The notes beneath the pieces are model-generated. The model was not told the origin of the DNA. It searched no databases and saw only the letters and a program-made list of their open reading frames with translations. DNA of 64,000 nucleotides from Diphasiastrum complanatum (Eukaryota > Streptophyta > Lycopodiopsida > Lycopodiales > Lycopodiaceae): the NCBI GenBank assembly GCA_029204225.1, contig CM055098.1, positions 24,123,367 to 24,187,366 of the forward strand, read 5' to 3'. Shown piece by piece: positions 60,001 to 64,000 of this stretch (its first letter is position 1; every line of letters starts with the position of its first letter). The translations under genes were made by a program, and so were the position numbers.

Positions 60001-62414
60001 GTTCTTCTCTCATCCTCTGTAGCTGGTTTACAGAAACACCTTTATGCTCTACATCGCTTCTGTCAGCTTTGGGGATTGATGGTTAATACTAAGACCAAGA
60101 TTATTGTGTTCAACACCAATCCACAACATATGAGAGATGTTGGGAGTACTCTTTTCTGGTCCATTACTCACCTTCAGACCAACAGCCCTCACCAAGCTCC
60201 GCAAGGGGCATACCGCTCTTGTCCGTATGAAGAGATTTCTGTTCCACATATTATGTGCAGGACCCTGCTACCAAATGTTTACTATTCTCTGCTACGGTTT
60301 CCCCAGTTACTCTATATTCTACTGAGACTTGGTGCCCTGATCTATCACGAGATACATGGAGGGATCTTACTCGCATCCAGATTCTCATGCTCAGCCGAAT
60401 GATTCGGGCTAAGCTCTCTGTACCACATGATATCATATTAGCCGACTTTGCTTCTCCTCCCTTGGTTGTCAGTGCTATGTTCTAGATTGTTACCTTTCTT
60501 CACATGATATCGGATTTAGATACTTCCAGATACATTTCGCTGCTCTCACTTCATCCCGCACCATTGCTGGACAGGGAGCCAAGCATTCATGTTATGGCAG
60601 TGTCTCAACACTTCTTCAGACATGGGGGATATCTGCACTTGATCTTCCACACGGGACCCATGCTTATATCAGACAACAGATCTATCGGAGCTACATACGC
60701 ACTATATGGTCACAGCCTGATCCTGATAGGGTCAAGATGCATTTCTACGGCACACATCTATTACAGCTGGATTTTGGTCTGAGATAACATATGGGACAAC
60801 TTTGAGTCTCTTCTCACCAACTTGCTATCAAGACGAATAGATACACGGACACTCCCAGATCGCAGAGGATATGTCAACTTTGCTCTCTTCAGGAGGTGGA
60901 GGATGAGTTTCATTTCATCTTTTGTTGTCCAATATATTATGAGATCAGAGGGTGATACCATTGCTTATACATAGATACTCCTCTCACGCTGAGATCCTTC
61001 CTCACGTATCCAGACTCCAGATGTGTAGGTCTTCTATTGAGGGAGATGTATACTCTGCGAGCTTCACTTTTACACAGACACTCAGATATGGATCACAGTC
61101 AGGCTCATAGTACCCAGTTCTTCCAGAAGCGAGACAGAGACCGTTCGAAGACCGAAGACACAGAGAGTATCACATGCATCTACTAGATCTAGTACTACCA
61201 GGTCTTCACGCGCTTCCCGCCAGTCTGCAGCACGCTCCACTACTACCATCACTCATTAATTTCAGTCAGCTCGTAGCTAATCTCCTCAGCAAATCAGGTG
61301 GTTAAGCTCTTGCATTGTACACTCTCACAAGCTGGTGGTCAAGCTTTGATACTTCTTCTTACAAATAGAGAGATAGATATCTAGTTTTTCTTTCTTTCTT
61401 TATTAAATAAGTCCGTACGCAGACAATGCTCCTTACGATTGTACTCTCTTTTGTCTTATGTACCTTTGGGTACCAAAAGACGTTAATAATAATAATTCTA
61501 ATTCTCCCTCTCCCTCTCCCTCTAGCCTTTCCCATGGAAAGTCTGATAATTTCAAACATCCTTAGAGCACCCTTCAAATTTAGTGAAATCCTTGATAATA
61601 AAAGTCCCTTTTGTTTGACACCTTTAACCATGGAAGTATGTACCTGCCCTTCAAAACACTATGTGTGCGGGTAAAGAGTAATTTGAATTTGGAGTGGGCT
61701 GCTTAGATGCATGCATGGGGAGGAGGGCCATGCATGCTATTCCCCATACATGCATGGCGTCTGGAACGCTGCCCCCCCCGGAACGCATTCCAGATGCATC
61801 TATGATATATAAAACAGCATGGTCATGAATTATTCGATTCAAACATCATCCCATTTGAAGGACTCATGTTGGCATTATTGTTAATTTTGAAAACTAGAAG
61901 CAAGCTTTGATGTCAGTCTTGAAATGATTTGGGTCAGTTAGAAGGATGTTTCCCAAATGAGGTGCACAAAATCTTTAATTCAAAATGCACCTTGTTGACC
62001 TTCTTCTTGGTTGATTATTCTACCTTATCGACCTTTCTAAATTCAAATGTTTGTTTCTATGTACCCAATGCCTAGGGGCTGCATTCTTCACATTAGAGTA
62101 CGGTATCAACCACATCATATTGTTATTGATTTTAACACAAAAGACCCTTTTTGTCATGTATTTTTATTTCATTGTATCAAAACAAGGACGGAAAAGATTG
62201 TACATCCATTCAAGTATTCTAAAAAACTATACAAAAGACTATTTTGATTCATTATTGTAGTCCTCCAATATTTCATATGCTTAAAGTTATTATCTTGAGA
62301 ATTGGAAAGTTAATCATTGCCTTCTTGACCTTTCCAATCGTCAAGCCACGCCTTGGGTGTAAGACCAAGTAGAAAGTCCTGATATTTCTTGCAATCTTCC
62401 AATTGCTCTTGATA
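33220..62414 (-). CDS. CFAP100: CFAP100 (CCDC37/MIA1)-like ciliary protein gene, six exons visible, 5' end outside window
   Basis: Joined exons on the minus strand: 62414-62330, 55858-55797, 51933-51778, 51606-51421, 33747-33577, 33354-33220. They encode a continuous coiled-coil protein C-terminal half of 221 residues with compatible phases (1, 0, 0, 0, 0) and GT-AG borders. Recognisable family landmarks are EQLEDCKKYQDFL, FFKTPNQLLEIFADLEEKN, LGTLQMLTNIE and REKERRLKVREERFQRQ, followed by a basic GK-P-MFRSR tail. CFAP100 is an axonemal protein linked to inner dynein arm I1 (the Chlamydomonas MIA complex, with CFAP73). In plants it is expected only in lineages with swimming sperm. Introns are 6471, 3863, 171, 17673 and 222 bp. 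There are no stops, so the gene looks functional. The N-terminal exons were not found to 64000. Confidence 0.82.
33577..33747 (-). CDS. CFAP100: CFAP100-like exon (coiled coil)
   Basis: 57 codons between acceptor tgctacag and donor CTCAG|gtatat. Begins AKLEENIATLAEIP and continues FIEQTEKSREKERRLKVREE, a charged helix ending RRAQRSLERAQ. It is phase 0 at both ends. Confidence 0.85.
33780..35157. other. Intronic stretch without coding motifs
   Basis: From about 34000 to 35157 it has the look of the non-coding interior of an LTR element: it ends in a purine tract and the LTR at 35166. No gag or pol motif was found, so a non-autonomous (LARD-like) interior is possible. Confidence 0.35.
35166..35569 (+). 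repeat. LTR with purine tract on its left and PBS-like sequence on its right
   Basis: Starts TGTTAGAG after AAGGGGGAG (35157-35165) and ends TTTTAGCA. Downstream, 35590-35625 reads TTGTTATCAAGTCTCAGGACTAGGCCC, close in form to a decayed TGGTATCAGAGTC-type PBS. A relative of its 3' part is at 23280-23412. TATA-like CTTATATAGAGAC near 35330. Confidence 0.65.
35700..37450 (-). mobile_element. Ty1-copia fragment A (minus strand), degraded
   Basis: Reading down the minus strand: a zinc-knuckle remnant (CHC, SKFGLFAFEC) near 37265-37310, and a broken protease (CWYTNSL) near 37125. After a long gap of decayed sequence comes the RT start FTSVKEVLEH...DLKKEWIES-type text at 35865-35960, then MDV.TTFLN, VIEEDIYM at about 35770-35830. 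Order and motifs are Ty1-copia. Integrase is unrecognisable and the RT is internally deleted. Confidence 0.7.
37451..37790 (-). repeat. LTR-like sequence between copia fragments A and B
   Basis: CT-rich with two (CT)n runs (37706-37721 and nearby). It lies between the gag end of fragment A and the RT end of fragment B, where an LTR is expected. No partner copy was found. Confidence 0.35.
37791..40250 (-). mobile_element. Ty1-copia fragment B (minus strand), interrupted by a MITE
   Basis: From high to low coordinates: the integrase core end with an AKKKNQTIVKCARTM block (E of AERKN replaced) near 40030, then PFWGEAVNIADYLLNR (39950), and the YIFLGYHDQHKAYHLFD block (39790). An integrase-RT linker (to 39502) is split by the MITE 38800-39493. 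RT continues with RWAIETLKDAK (38780), KKEGWLQAMQAEMNSL (38590), HKARLIAKGYAQRQGIDYEE (38440) and ITIIILYVDDLIITG (38100). Several frameshifts. 5' part (gag, protease) and RNase H missing. Confidence 0.85.
38800..39493. mobile_element. MITE-like element, 694 bp, 8-bp target duplication
   Basis: Flanked by perfect CTTGAAGG (38792-38799 and 39494-39501). Removing it and one duplication brings the copia frame back in register (TIITFK followed directly by GTRWAIE), which is strong evidence of insertion. Ends are only weakly inverted (CATAGTTGCCTGTTCTG against CTTAAAAACCCGTTCCG), but both subterminal regions carry palindromic GGAACG/CGTTCC clusters. The duplication length fits hAT. No transposase inside. 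Confidence 0.85.
40255..42265 (-). mobile_element. Ty1-copia fragment C (minus strand), degraded
   Basis: From high to low coordinates: GKQTRIPF and VLDVVHSDIRGPM (integrase start, about 42100-42220), a decayed integrase core, and the linker (41370-41579). RT follows with KESSNIDYNEMFSLVVKHSS, INLEIHQMDVQTAYFNG (40920-41070), CVDDTLLFSDND (Cys for Tyr in the YVDD box, 40690) and MIDLGEAHYCFGIQI (40600). RNase H remnant with DDRRSTTGYAF and STTKAECKAL (40270-40400). It abuts fragment B in the same orientation at about 40250. Confidence 0.82.
42281..43600 (+). mobile_element. Ty1-copia fragment D (RT end, RNase H, PPT, start of 3' LTR), with MITE
   Basis: Plus-strand RT C-terminus (NCKLAHSPMDPGLRLSKDQ, then YHSIIGSIMYA). 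RNase H follows with NASWAGDLDTHKSTSGF (about 42560), SSIKSEYIVAS, CDNQSATALI and the end MQDMTTDIFTK. The coding end is split by a MITE at 43004-43354. A purine tract AAGGGGGGG precedes TGTTGGATT at 43382, the usual LTR start of this group. The LTR is cut near 43600 where the LINE begins. Confidence 0.82.
43004..43354. mobile_element. MITE-like element, 351 bp, inserted in copia fragment D
   Basis: Interrupts the conserved copia C-terminus (KFCTM...GFMDL). Flanks GTTTCATC (42996-43003) and GATTCATG (43355-43362) look like a diverged 8-bp duplication (6 of 8). Both ends carry inverted GTTTGAAACG / CGTTTCGAAACG clusters: AAACAGGTTTGAAACG on the left and, reverse-complemented, AAACGGGTTTGAAACG on the right. 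Non-coding. Confidence 0.7.
44211..44663 (-). repeat. 3' LTR of the small non-autonomous element
   Basis: Reverse-strand relative of 45580-46014. The U3 start (44636-44663) differs (ends TATTATCACAACT instead of GAGTCCATAACT), a replacement or local divergence. Confidence 0.85.
44967..45018 (+). repeat. (GA)n microsatellite
   Basis: About 26 pure GA units inside the non-autonomous element. Confidence 0.95.
45030..45550 (-). repeat. 80-bp tandem repeat array in the non-autonomous element
   Basis: About six units, each beginning TAGGGCGCTGGACAGCCTCC, start near 45118, 45198, 45278, 45358, 45436 and 45516. The two units nearest the PBS are almost identical, with more diverged ones further away. 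Confidence 0.85.
45568..45579 (-). promoter_or_regulatory. Primer binding site (initiator tRNA-Met type)
   Basis: Minus strand TGGTATCAGAGC, directly adjacent to the LTR end GTAACT. Confidence 0.92.
45580..46014 (-). repeat. 5' LTR of the small non-autonomous element (435 bp)
   Basis: On the minus strand begins AGTTATGGACTCGGCTC, matching the first bases of the chromovirus LTR at 25366, and ends ATTCGTAACT. Confidence 0.9.
47994..48624 (+). repeat. 5' LTR of a Ty3-gypsy element inserted in LINE 1
   Basis: LTR-like segment starting about TGTAATTATT and ending GTGTGCAACA two bases before a PBS. AATAAA-type text (GATTAATAAAGTG) near 48555. Several CACGTGTC / TGACACGTG motifs at 48165-48310 resemble G-box / ABRE cores. 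The left edge is approximate and no 3' partner was found. Confidence 0.7.
48626..48637 (+). promoter_or_regulatory. Primer binding site (initiator tRNA-Met type)
   Basis: TGGTATCAGAGC, two bases after the LTR end. Confidence 0.9.
48638..50950 (+). mobile_element. Ty3-gypsy interior, rearranged (gag start and RT on +, integrase on -)
   Basis: A leader of about 550 bp precedes a truncated gag (ATG 49187; MASASNTSQDSQRLDAI, coiled-coil-like, stop 49388-49390). It then jumps to RT at 49449-50171 with KKITIKHRYPMPRIDDLL-type text, FSKIDLKSGYHQV, MPFGLTNAPATFM and FVDDIL. The rest of gag and the protease are missing. RT continues after one frame change (VRPNPKKVAMI, FLGLAVFYRKYV) to about 50458. 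From there to 50950 the minus strand encodes integrase. Confidence 0.85.
50423..50950 (-). pseudogene. Ty3-gypsy integrase core, inverted relative to the RT next to it
   Basis: Minus strand: RLTKMAHFIPTKTT, GIVSDRDSKFNGNFW (second catalytic Asp) and DHPQTDGQTERVN (Glu), then a stop and LRAYVSKKQTNWEEYL, EFAYNSTKHSATGYSPF. The first catalytic Asp is not in view. The gag-RT neighbour lies on the other strand and the joint is near 50440-50460. Confidence 0.88.
50951..51420. other. Intronic stretch next to exon 51421
   Basis: AT-rich, with no motif. Contains the donor gtatga on the minus strand at its right edge. Confidence 0.5.
51421..51606 (-). CDS. CFAP100: CFAP100-like exon (LGTLQMLTNIE)
   Basis: 62 codons. 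Acceptor ctgcttccacag before ALKLALSIEREQQ, donor ATTGAG|gtatga. It includes DKVIELHARCGLE and the family landmark LGTLQMLTNIE. An alternative upstream acceptor (ttttagag, start 51642) would add 12 codons in frame. The pyrimidine-rich site at 51607 is preferred. Confidence 0.85.
51778..51933 (-). CDS. CFAP100: CFAP100-like exon (FADLEEKN)
   Basis: 52 codons starting LLEIFADLEEKNITLMQEC and ending STLQTQLM. Acceptor catatcag, donor CTCATG|gtgtgc. The motif ELEEKNL.LIQ.CQ is a hallmark of the DUF4200/CFAP100 coiled coil. Phase 0 at both ends. Confidence 0.87.
51934..53220. other. Intronic stretch with fragment of a GTTTCTG-type repeat
   Basis: No coding motif. Around 52196-52280 the text GGTTTCAGAACCGCGG...GCGTTTCTGAACCACGTTTCTG and a T-run resemble the ends of the GAAACG/GGAACG-rich MITEs elsewhere in the window. 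Confidence 0.35.
53221..54320 (-). mobile_element. Ty3-gypsy RT-RNase H fragment with catalytic core deleted
   Basis: Minus strand from 54307: QEFSDVFPKELPDGLPPQRS, IELIPDSEPI, then decayed RT text with NRYPLPRMDDLMDRLNGA near 53820. It jumps directly to LLLTQEKLYAKESKCEF. The FSKIDL to YxDD region is absent. RNase H follows with FLGFTGFFHMFI, VDTDASNFAVRAVLY and STYEKELFAVIHVL, ending near 53221. Confidence 0.88.
54421..54975 (+). mobile_element. Ty3-gypsy protease-RT linker and RT start, truncated
   Basis: Open frame with LLQDLKQEFSEVFRKQLPYG, VDHKIDLLPDSRPI, GHIRPSKSPWGAPVL and FRLCVDYKG. RT is cut right after this motif at about 54972, where minus-strand PBS/LTR sequence begins. Head-to-head with the minus-strand gypsy fragment at 53221-54320. 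Confidence 0.85.
54997..55008 (-). promoter_or_regulatory. Primer binding site (initiator tRNA-Met type)
   Basis: Minus strand TGGTATCAGAGC, two bases from the LTR end at 55011. Confidence 0.9.
55011..55455 (-). repeat. Isolated LTR with PBS, about 445 bp
   Basis: Plus-strand text starts TGTTAGAATCC and ends CGTAACA, so the minus-strand LTR begins TGTTACG and ends TCTAACA. The attached PBS shows it is the 5' LTR of a minus-strand element of which almost nothing else remains. Confidence 0.7.
55456..55796. other. Intronic stretch, no feature
   Basis: AT-rich and non-coding. Its right edge holds the donor gtatgc of the exon at 55797. Confidence 0.5.
55797..55858 (-). CDS. CFAP100: CFAP100-like small exon (FFKTPNQ)
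   Basis: 62 nt. Acceptor cacatttcag, donor AACCAG|gtatgc. Its first two bases complete a Gly codon begun in the exon ending at 62330. It reads HEEKDNNVSTKSMFFKTPNQ and runs on to LLEIF in the next exon, rebuilding the family's Y/FF.TP.QLL motif. Confidence 0.82.
55859..56740. other. Intronic stretch with a GTACGTTCC-type fragment
   Basis: No coding motif. At 56509-56565 the text GAAAGTACTGTTTGTTCCGTACAGTATGTTCC resembles the right end of the MITE at 38800-39493. Confidence 0.35.
56741..57060 (+). repeat. Purine-rich minisatellite (GCGAGGGAGTGCAAGGAGGGACA-type)
   Basis: About 320 bp of degenerate 20-45-bp units built on GCGAGGGAG(T)GCAAGGAGGGA. One strand is almost free of C and T. It is adjacent to the LTR at 57117 on its internal side, so it is probably the interior of that element. 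Confidence 0.85.
57117..57496 (-). repeat. Chromovirus-family LTR (380 bp), minus strand
   Basis: Minus-strand start AGTTATGGACTTGGCTCC and end CGTAACT match the LTR family at 25366 and 45580. A decayed PBS (57105-57116, CGGCATCAGAGC) and the same leader AGCACTTTCCTG adjoin it. The 3' half of the element was not found. Confidence 0.85.
57497..57640. repeat. CCCTCCATCGC repeats with a 12-bp hairpin
   Basis: Four CCCTCCATCGC copies lie between 57497 and 57610. The last pairs perfectly with AGCGATGGAGGG (stem 57599-57610 / 57616-57627, loop GGCAG). Confidence 0.8.
57641..57950 (+). other. GC-rich segment with CAGCAGGTCAG repeats, upstream of LINE 2
   Basis: Contains repeated AGGTCAGCAG / CGTCAGCAG text and then a GAGAGG run. 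No recognised coding motif. It may be foreign 5' flank or a transposon 5' region. Confidence 0.35.
57951..61500 (+). mobile_element. LINE 2 (endonuclease - RT - zinc-binding tail), degraded
   Basis: Close relative of LINE 1. The endonuclease starts YDILLLAETHES at 57975, continues RGVACLYRGTT, DFGGDPFQALSDDI (about 58270) and ISDHSLL (about 58660). RT at 58948-60402 shows CCFMDLHKAFDSVP, GVKQGFPLLPTLFALYIDDLE and LLYVDDVVLLS (Val for Ala in the YADD box, about 59980). C-terminal CQLCSLQEVEDEFHFIFCCP knuckle near 60870-60930. Stops and frameshifts occur in the endonuclease and after 60130. The 3' UTR ends in a short (TAA)n tail near 61482. Not L1-like in wording; clade unresolved. Confidence 0.88.
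61501..62329. other. Intronic stretch with CATGCATG cluster
   Basis: Non-coding apart from short frames. Holds (CCCTCT)n at about 61504-61522 and the RY cluster at 61710-61756. The donor gtcaag of the exon at 62330 is at its right edge. Confidence 0.45.
61710..61813 (+). promoter_or_regulatory. Three CATGCATG octamers, GGAACGC hairpin and TATATAAA
   Basis: CATGCATG at 61710-61717, 61729-61736 and 61749-61756 (spacing 19 and 20 bp). A stem TCTGGAACGC/GCATTCCAGA (61759-61793, one mismatch) follows, then TATATAAA at 61806-61813. CATGCA is the RY element bound by B3 factors (ABI3/FUS3/LEC2) in plants. Whether it acts as a promoter here is unknown. Confidence 0.4.
62330..62414 (-). CDS. CFAP100: CFAP100-like exon (EQLEDCKKYQDFL)
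   Basis: 85 nt. Acceptor tatggtag, donor AAAG|gtcaag. It reads YQEQLEDCKKYQDFLLGLTP then KAWLDDWK and one base of a split Gly codon, matching the two-base start of the exon at 55858. The family has Q/KLED.++YK.FLD.L.PPEW at this place. Exons further 5' were not found on the minus strand up to 64000. Confidence 0.78.
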
Positions 62415-63060
62415 CTACCATAAAGCACAATTCGAGTTAGTTTTCCTTTCCAAATGTGTTCAGCTGATTTTACCTACTCCTTGGGGGCTATTTGAGAGTT
62501 GATTGCCAAGAAACATTTTCAAGGCATATGCTACAACCTAAATAAGATTTATGTTTCTTTATAAAATTAGATGTATTCAAATTCACAAATTAATACCAAT
62601 TGAAATAAACTTAGGATTGATGCACTATTTGCTTTAGAACATTTTTAAGCTTTGGAGGATTGTCGTACATGCACTTAAAACCATGATACTTTTAATGAAT
62701 TTACCAAAATCAAATAGCTCTATTATGGAATAATGTGACGATTGATTTCAAAAATCGAGAGAGAAATTGCTTGCTAGGAAAACAATTTAGTGAGGAGTTA
62801 GAAGATTATTATTCTCTGTCACTACAAGAGTATTAGATACATCTACGAGCAATGTAGGCTGCAACCTTTGAAAATATTAGATATAAAAATGACAAGAAGA
62901 AAACTTATTCTATTATGTTTCAAGCTAGAATTTCAAGTCCTGGAGGGATATAGTTAATGATCACTTTTAGCATGTTCAGGTTAAAAAACTCACACACCGT
63001 TGGCATTCAACGCTTTGTAAAGATATCACTAGAAGAAAACTTACATCTTTTACGCTAAGG
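62415..63060. other. AT-rich stretch, no feature recognised
   Basis: Presumed intron of the CFAP100-like gene. No transposon motif and no further exon recognised. Confidence 0.4.
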
Positions 63061-63076
63061 AAATGCCACCTAGTTA

Positions 63077-63260
63077 CCATAGGGAGGGCATGCTCTAGAG
63101 CATTCATCTTTAAAGCCTAGCTATGTATTCTGATTTTCACGCCATCTAAATTTAGGTTAACGTTACCATATGGGAGTACCATACGAGAGGGCACCGCTCT
63201 AGAGCATTCATATTTAGAGCCGAGCTACAACTTCTAATTTTCATGCCATCTATGAGAATT
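63077..63260. repeat. Tandem duplication, period about 103 bp
   Basis: ACCATAGGGAGGGCATGCTCTAGAGCATTCAT (63077) recurs as ACCATACGAGAGGGCACCGCTCTAGAGCATTCAT (63178). The following TTTTCAcGCCATCTA text is also duplicated. Two diverged copies. Confidence 0.75.
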
Positions 63261-63539
63261 AACATCAACAATACTAACCCAACATTTATATATCTTGGTG
63301 TCCAAATTGCATATCTATTCATTAAGAAAACACTTACCATGTCACACTATTGTCAGGAGAAAATTATGAAATCTATGCAGTCTCTTAGGAAGCCAACTTC
63401 AAAGTTTTGAACATGTTAGATGCTAACTTATGGTGTTGAACCTTCATCAATAGGTCTATTTTCAATCTCCAATAGTTAGAGAAACACAAGGGTATTTAAA
63501 AGCTCTATACCACCCACTAAAAGCACAATCAGGTGAAAA

Positions 63540-64000
63540 TTTATGTAGATTTGACTTTATGTGAAGCTATCCAAAGGTTCTTCTCTCTCTGATGAGGTGT
63601 TGTTGTACTTCACATGTGCTTTGTCCTGCTGTGAAAAACTGGATTTTTTGCCAATTTAATACAAACTCTAATTGTCGCACTGAAGTACCATAGGTGTATG
63701 TTTGTACCATATGTAGATCATGTAGAATCCTTCGTAACTATTTTGCTTCACTTGCCGCACTTGTAGTAGCTTGGTATTCTACCTCTGTAGATGATAATGC
63801 AATAGTATGCTGCTTCTTTGAACTCCAAGAGATAGCACCAGAACCAAGACTAAAAACATAACCTGTAGTAGATCTTCGATCTTCCGCTTCTCCAGCCCAA
63901 TAGCATCCACATATCCCTATAACTTCAAATCATCTTGTCTCCCATAGAGAATACCGAACCTCAATGTACCTTGGATATATCTGAGTATCCACTTAGCTGA
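63540..64000 (-). mobile_element. Ty1-copia RT end / RNase H fragment, runs off the window
   Basis: Minus strand from 64000: KWILRYIQGTLRFGILYG (RT end), then decayed RNase H with GYVDAIG, an EDRRSTTGYVF-type segment and ISWSSKKQHTIALSS-type text in shifting frames to about 63720. Several frameshifts. The rest of the element lies beyond position 64000. Confidence 0.75.

Overview
This window is nuclear DNA from a large, retrotransposon-swollen land-plant genome. Two fragmentary host genes are recognisable by spliced homology. (1) The last two exons of a plastid NADPH-thioredoxin reductase C gene (NTRC, + strand) lie at 6580-6710 and 9009-9069. (2) Six exons of a cilia/flagella-associated protein of the CFAP100 (CCDC37 / Chlamydomonas MIA1) type lie on the - strand between 62414 and 33220. 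A plastid gene together with an apparently intact ciliary gene points to a plant with swimming sperm (fern, lycophyte, bryophyte, cycad or Ginkgo). Angiosperms and conifers have lost motile sperm. The very long, transposon-packed introns favour a fern or a cycad/Ginkgo. That lineage call is an inference; the exons, splice sites and phases are read directly.

Layout. 1-3500: debris of Ty1-copia elements on both strands and a decayed Ty3-gypsy gag/protease, in or upstream of an NTRC intron. 6580-9180: NTRC 3' end. 9.6-11.1 kb: two unidentified protein-like stretches on the - strand. 11.8-14.5 kb: GTTCCTAA/TTAGGAAC-rich repeat DNA with a 456-bp hAT-like MITE (8-bp target duplication). 15.4-16.2 kb: gag remnant and compound microsatellite. 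16727-23202: structurally complete but mutated Ty1-copia element (LTRs, PBS, PPT, CAAGC duplication). 25366-31745: structurally complete Ty3-gypsy chromovirus (GTTAT duplication). 32.07-32.18 kb: (CT)n(CA)n.

33220-62414 is the CFAP100-like gene. Its 17.7-kb intron (33748-51420) holds a stray LTR, four truncated Ty1-copia fragments (two carrying MITEs), a 5'-truncated LINE interrupted by a small non-autonomous LTR element, and a rearranged Ty3-gypsy element. Its 3.9-kb intron (51934-55796) holds two opposed gypsy RT fragments and an LTR with PBS. Its 6.5-kb intron (55859-62329) holds a minisatellite, another LTR of the chromovirus family and a second LINE. The window ends in a - strand copia RNase H fragment.

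The non-autonomous 44211-46014 element and the LTR at 57117-57496 share LTR sequence with the 25366-31745 chromovirus, so they were probably mobilised by that family. Nearly all transposon reading frames carry stops and frameshifts, so the mobile DNA here appears to be inactive. No bacterial-type operon, CRISPR array, tRNA or rRNA was seen.
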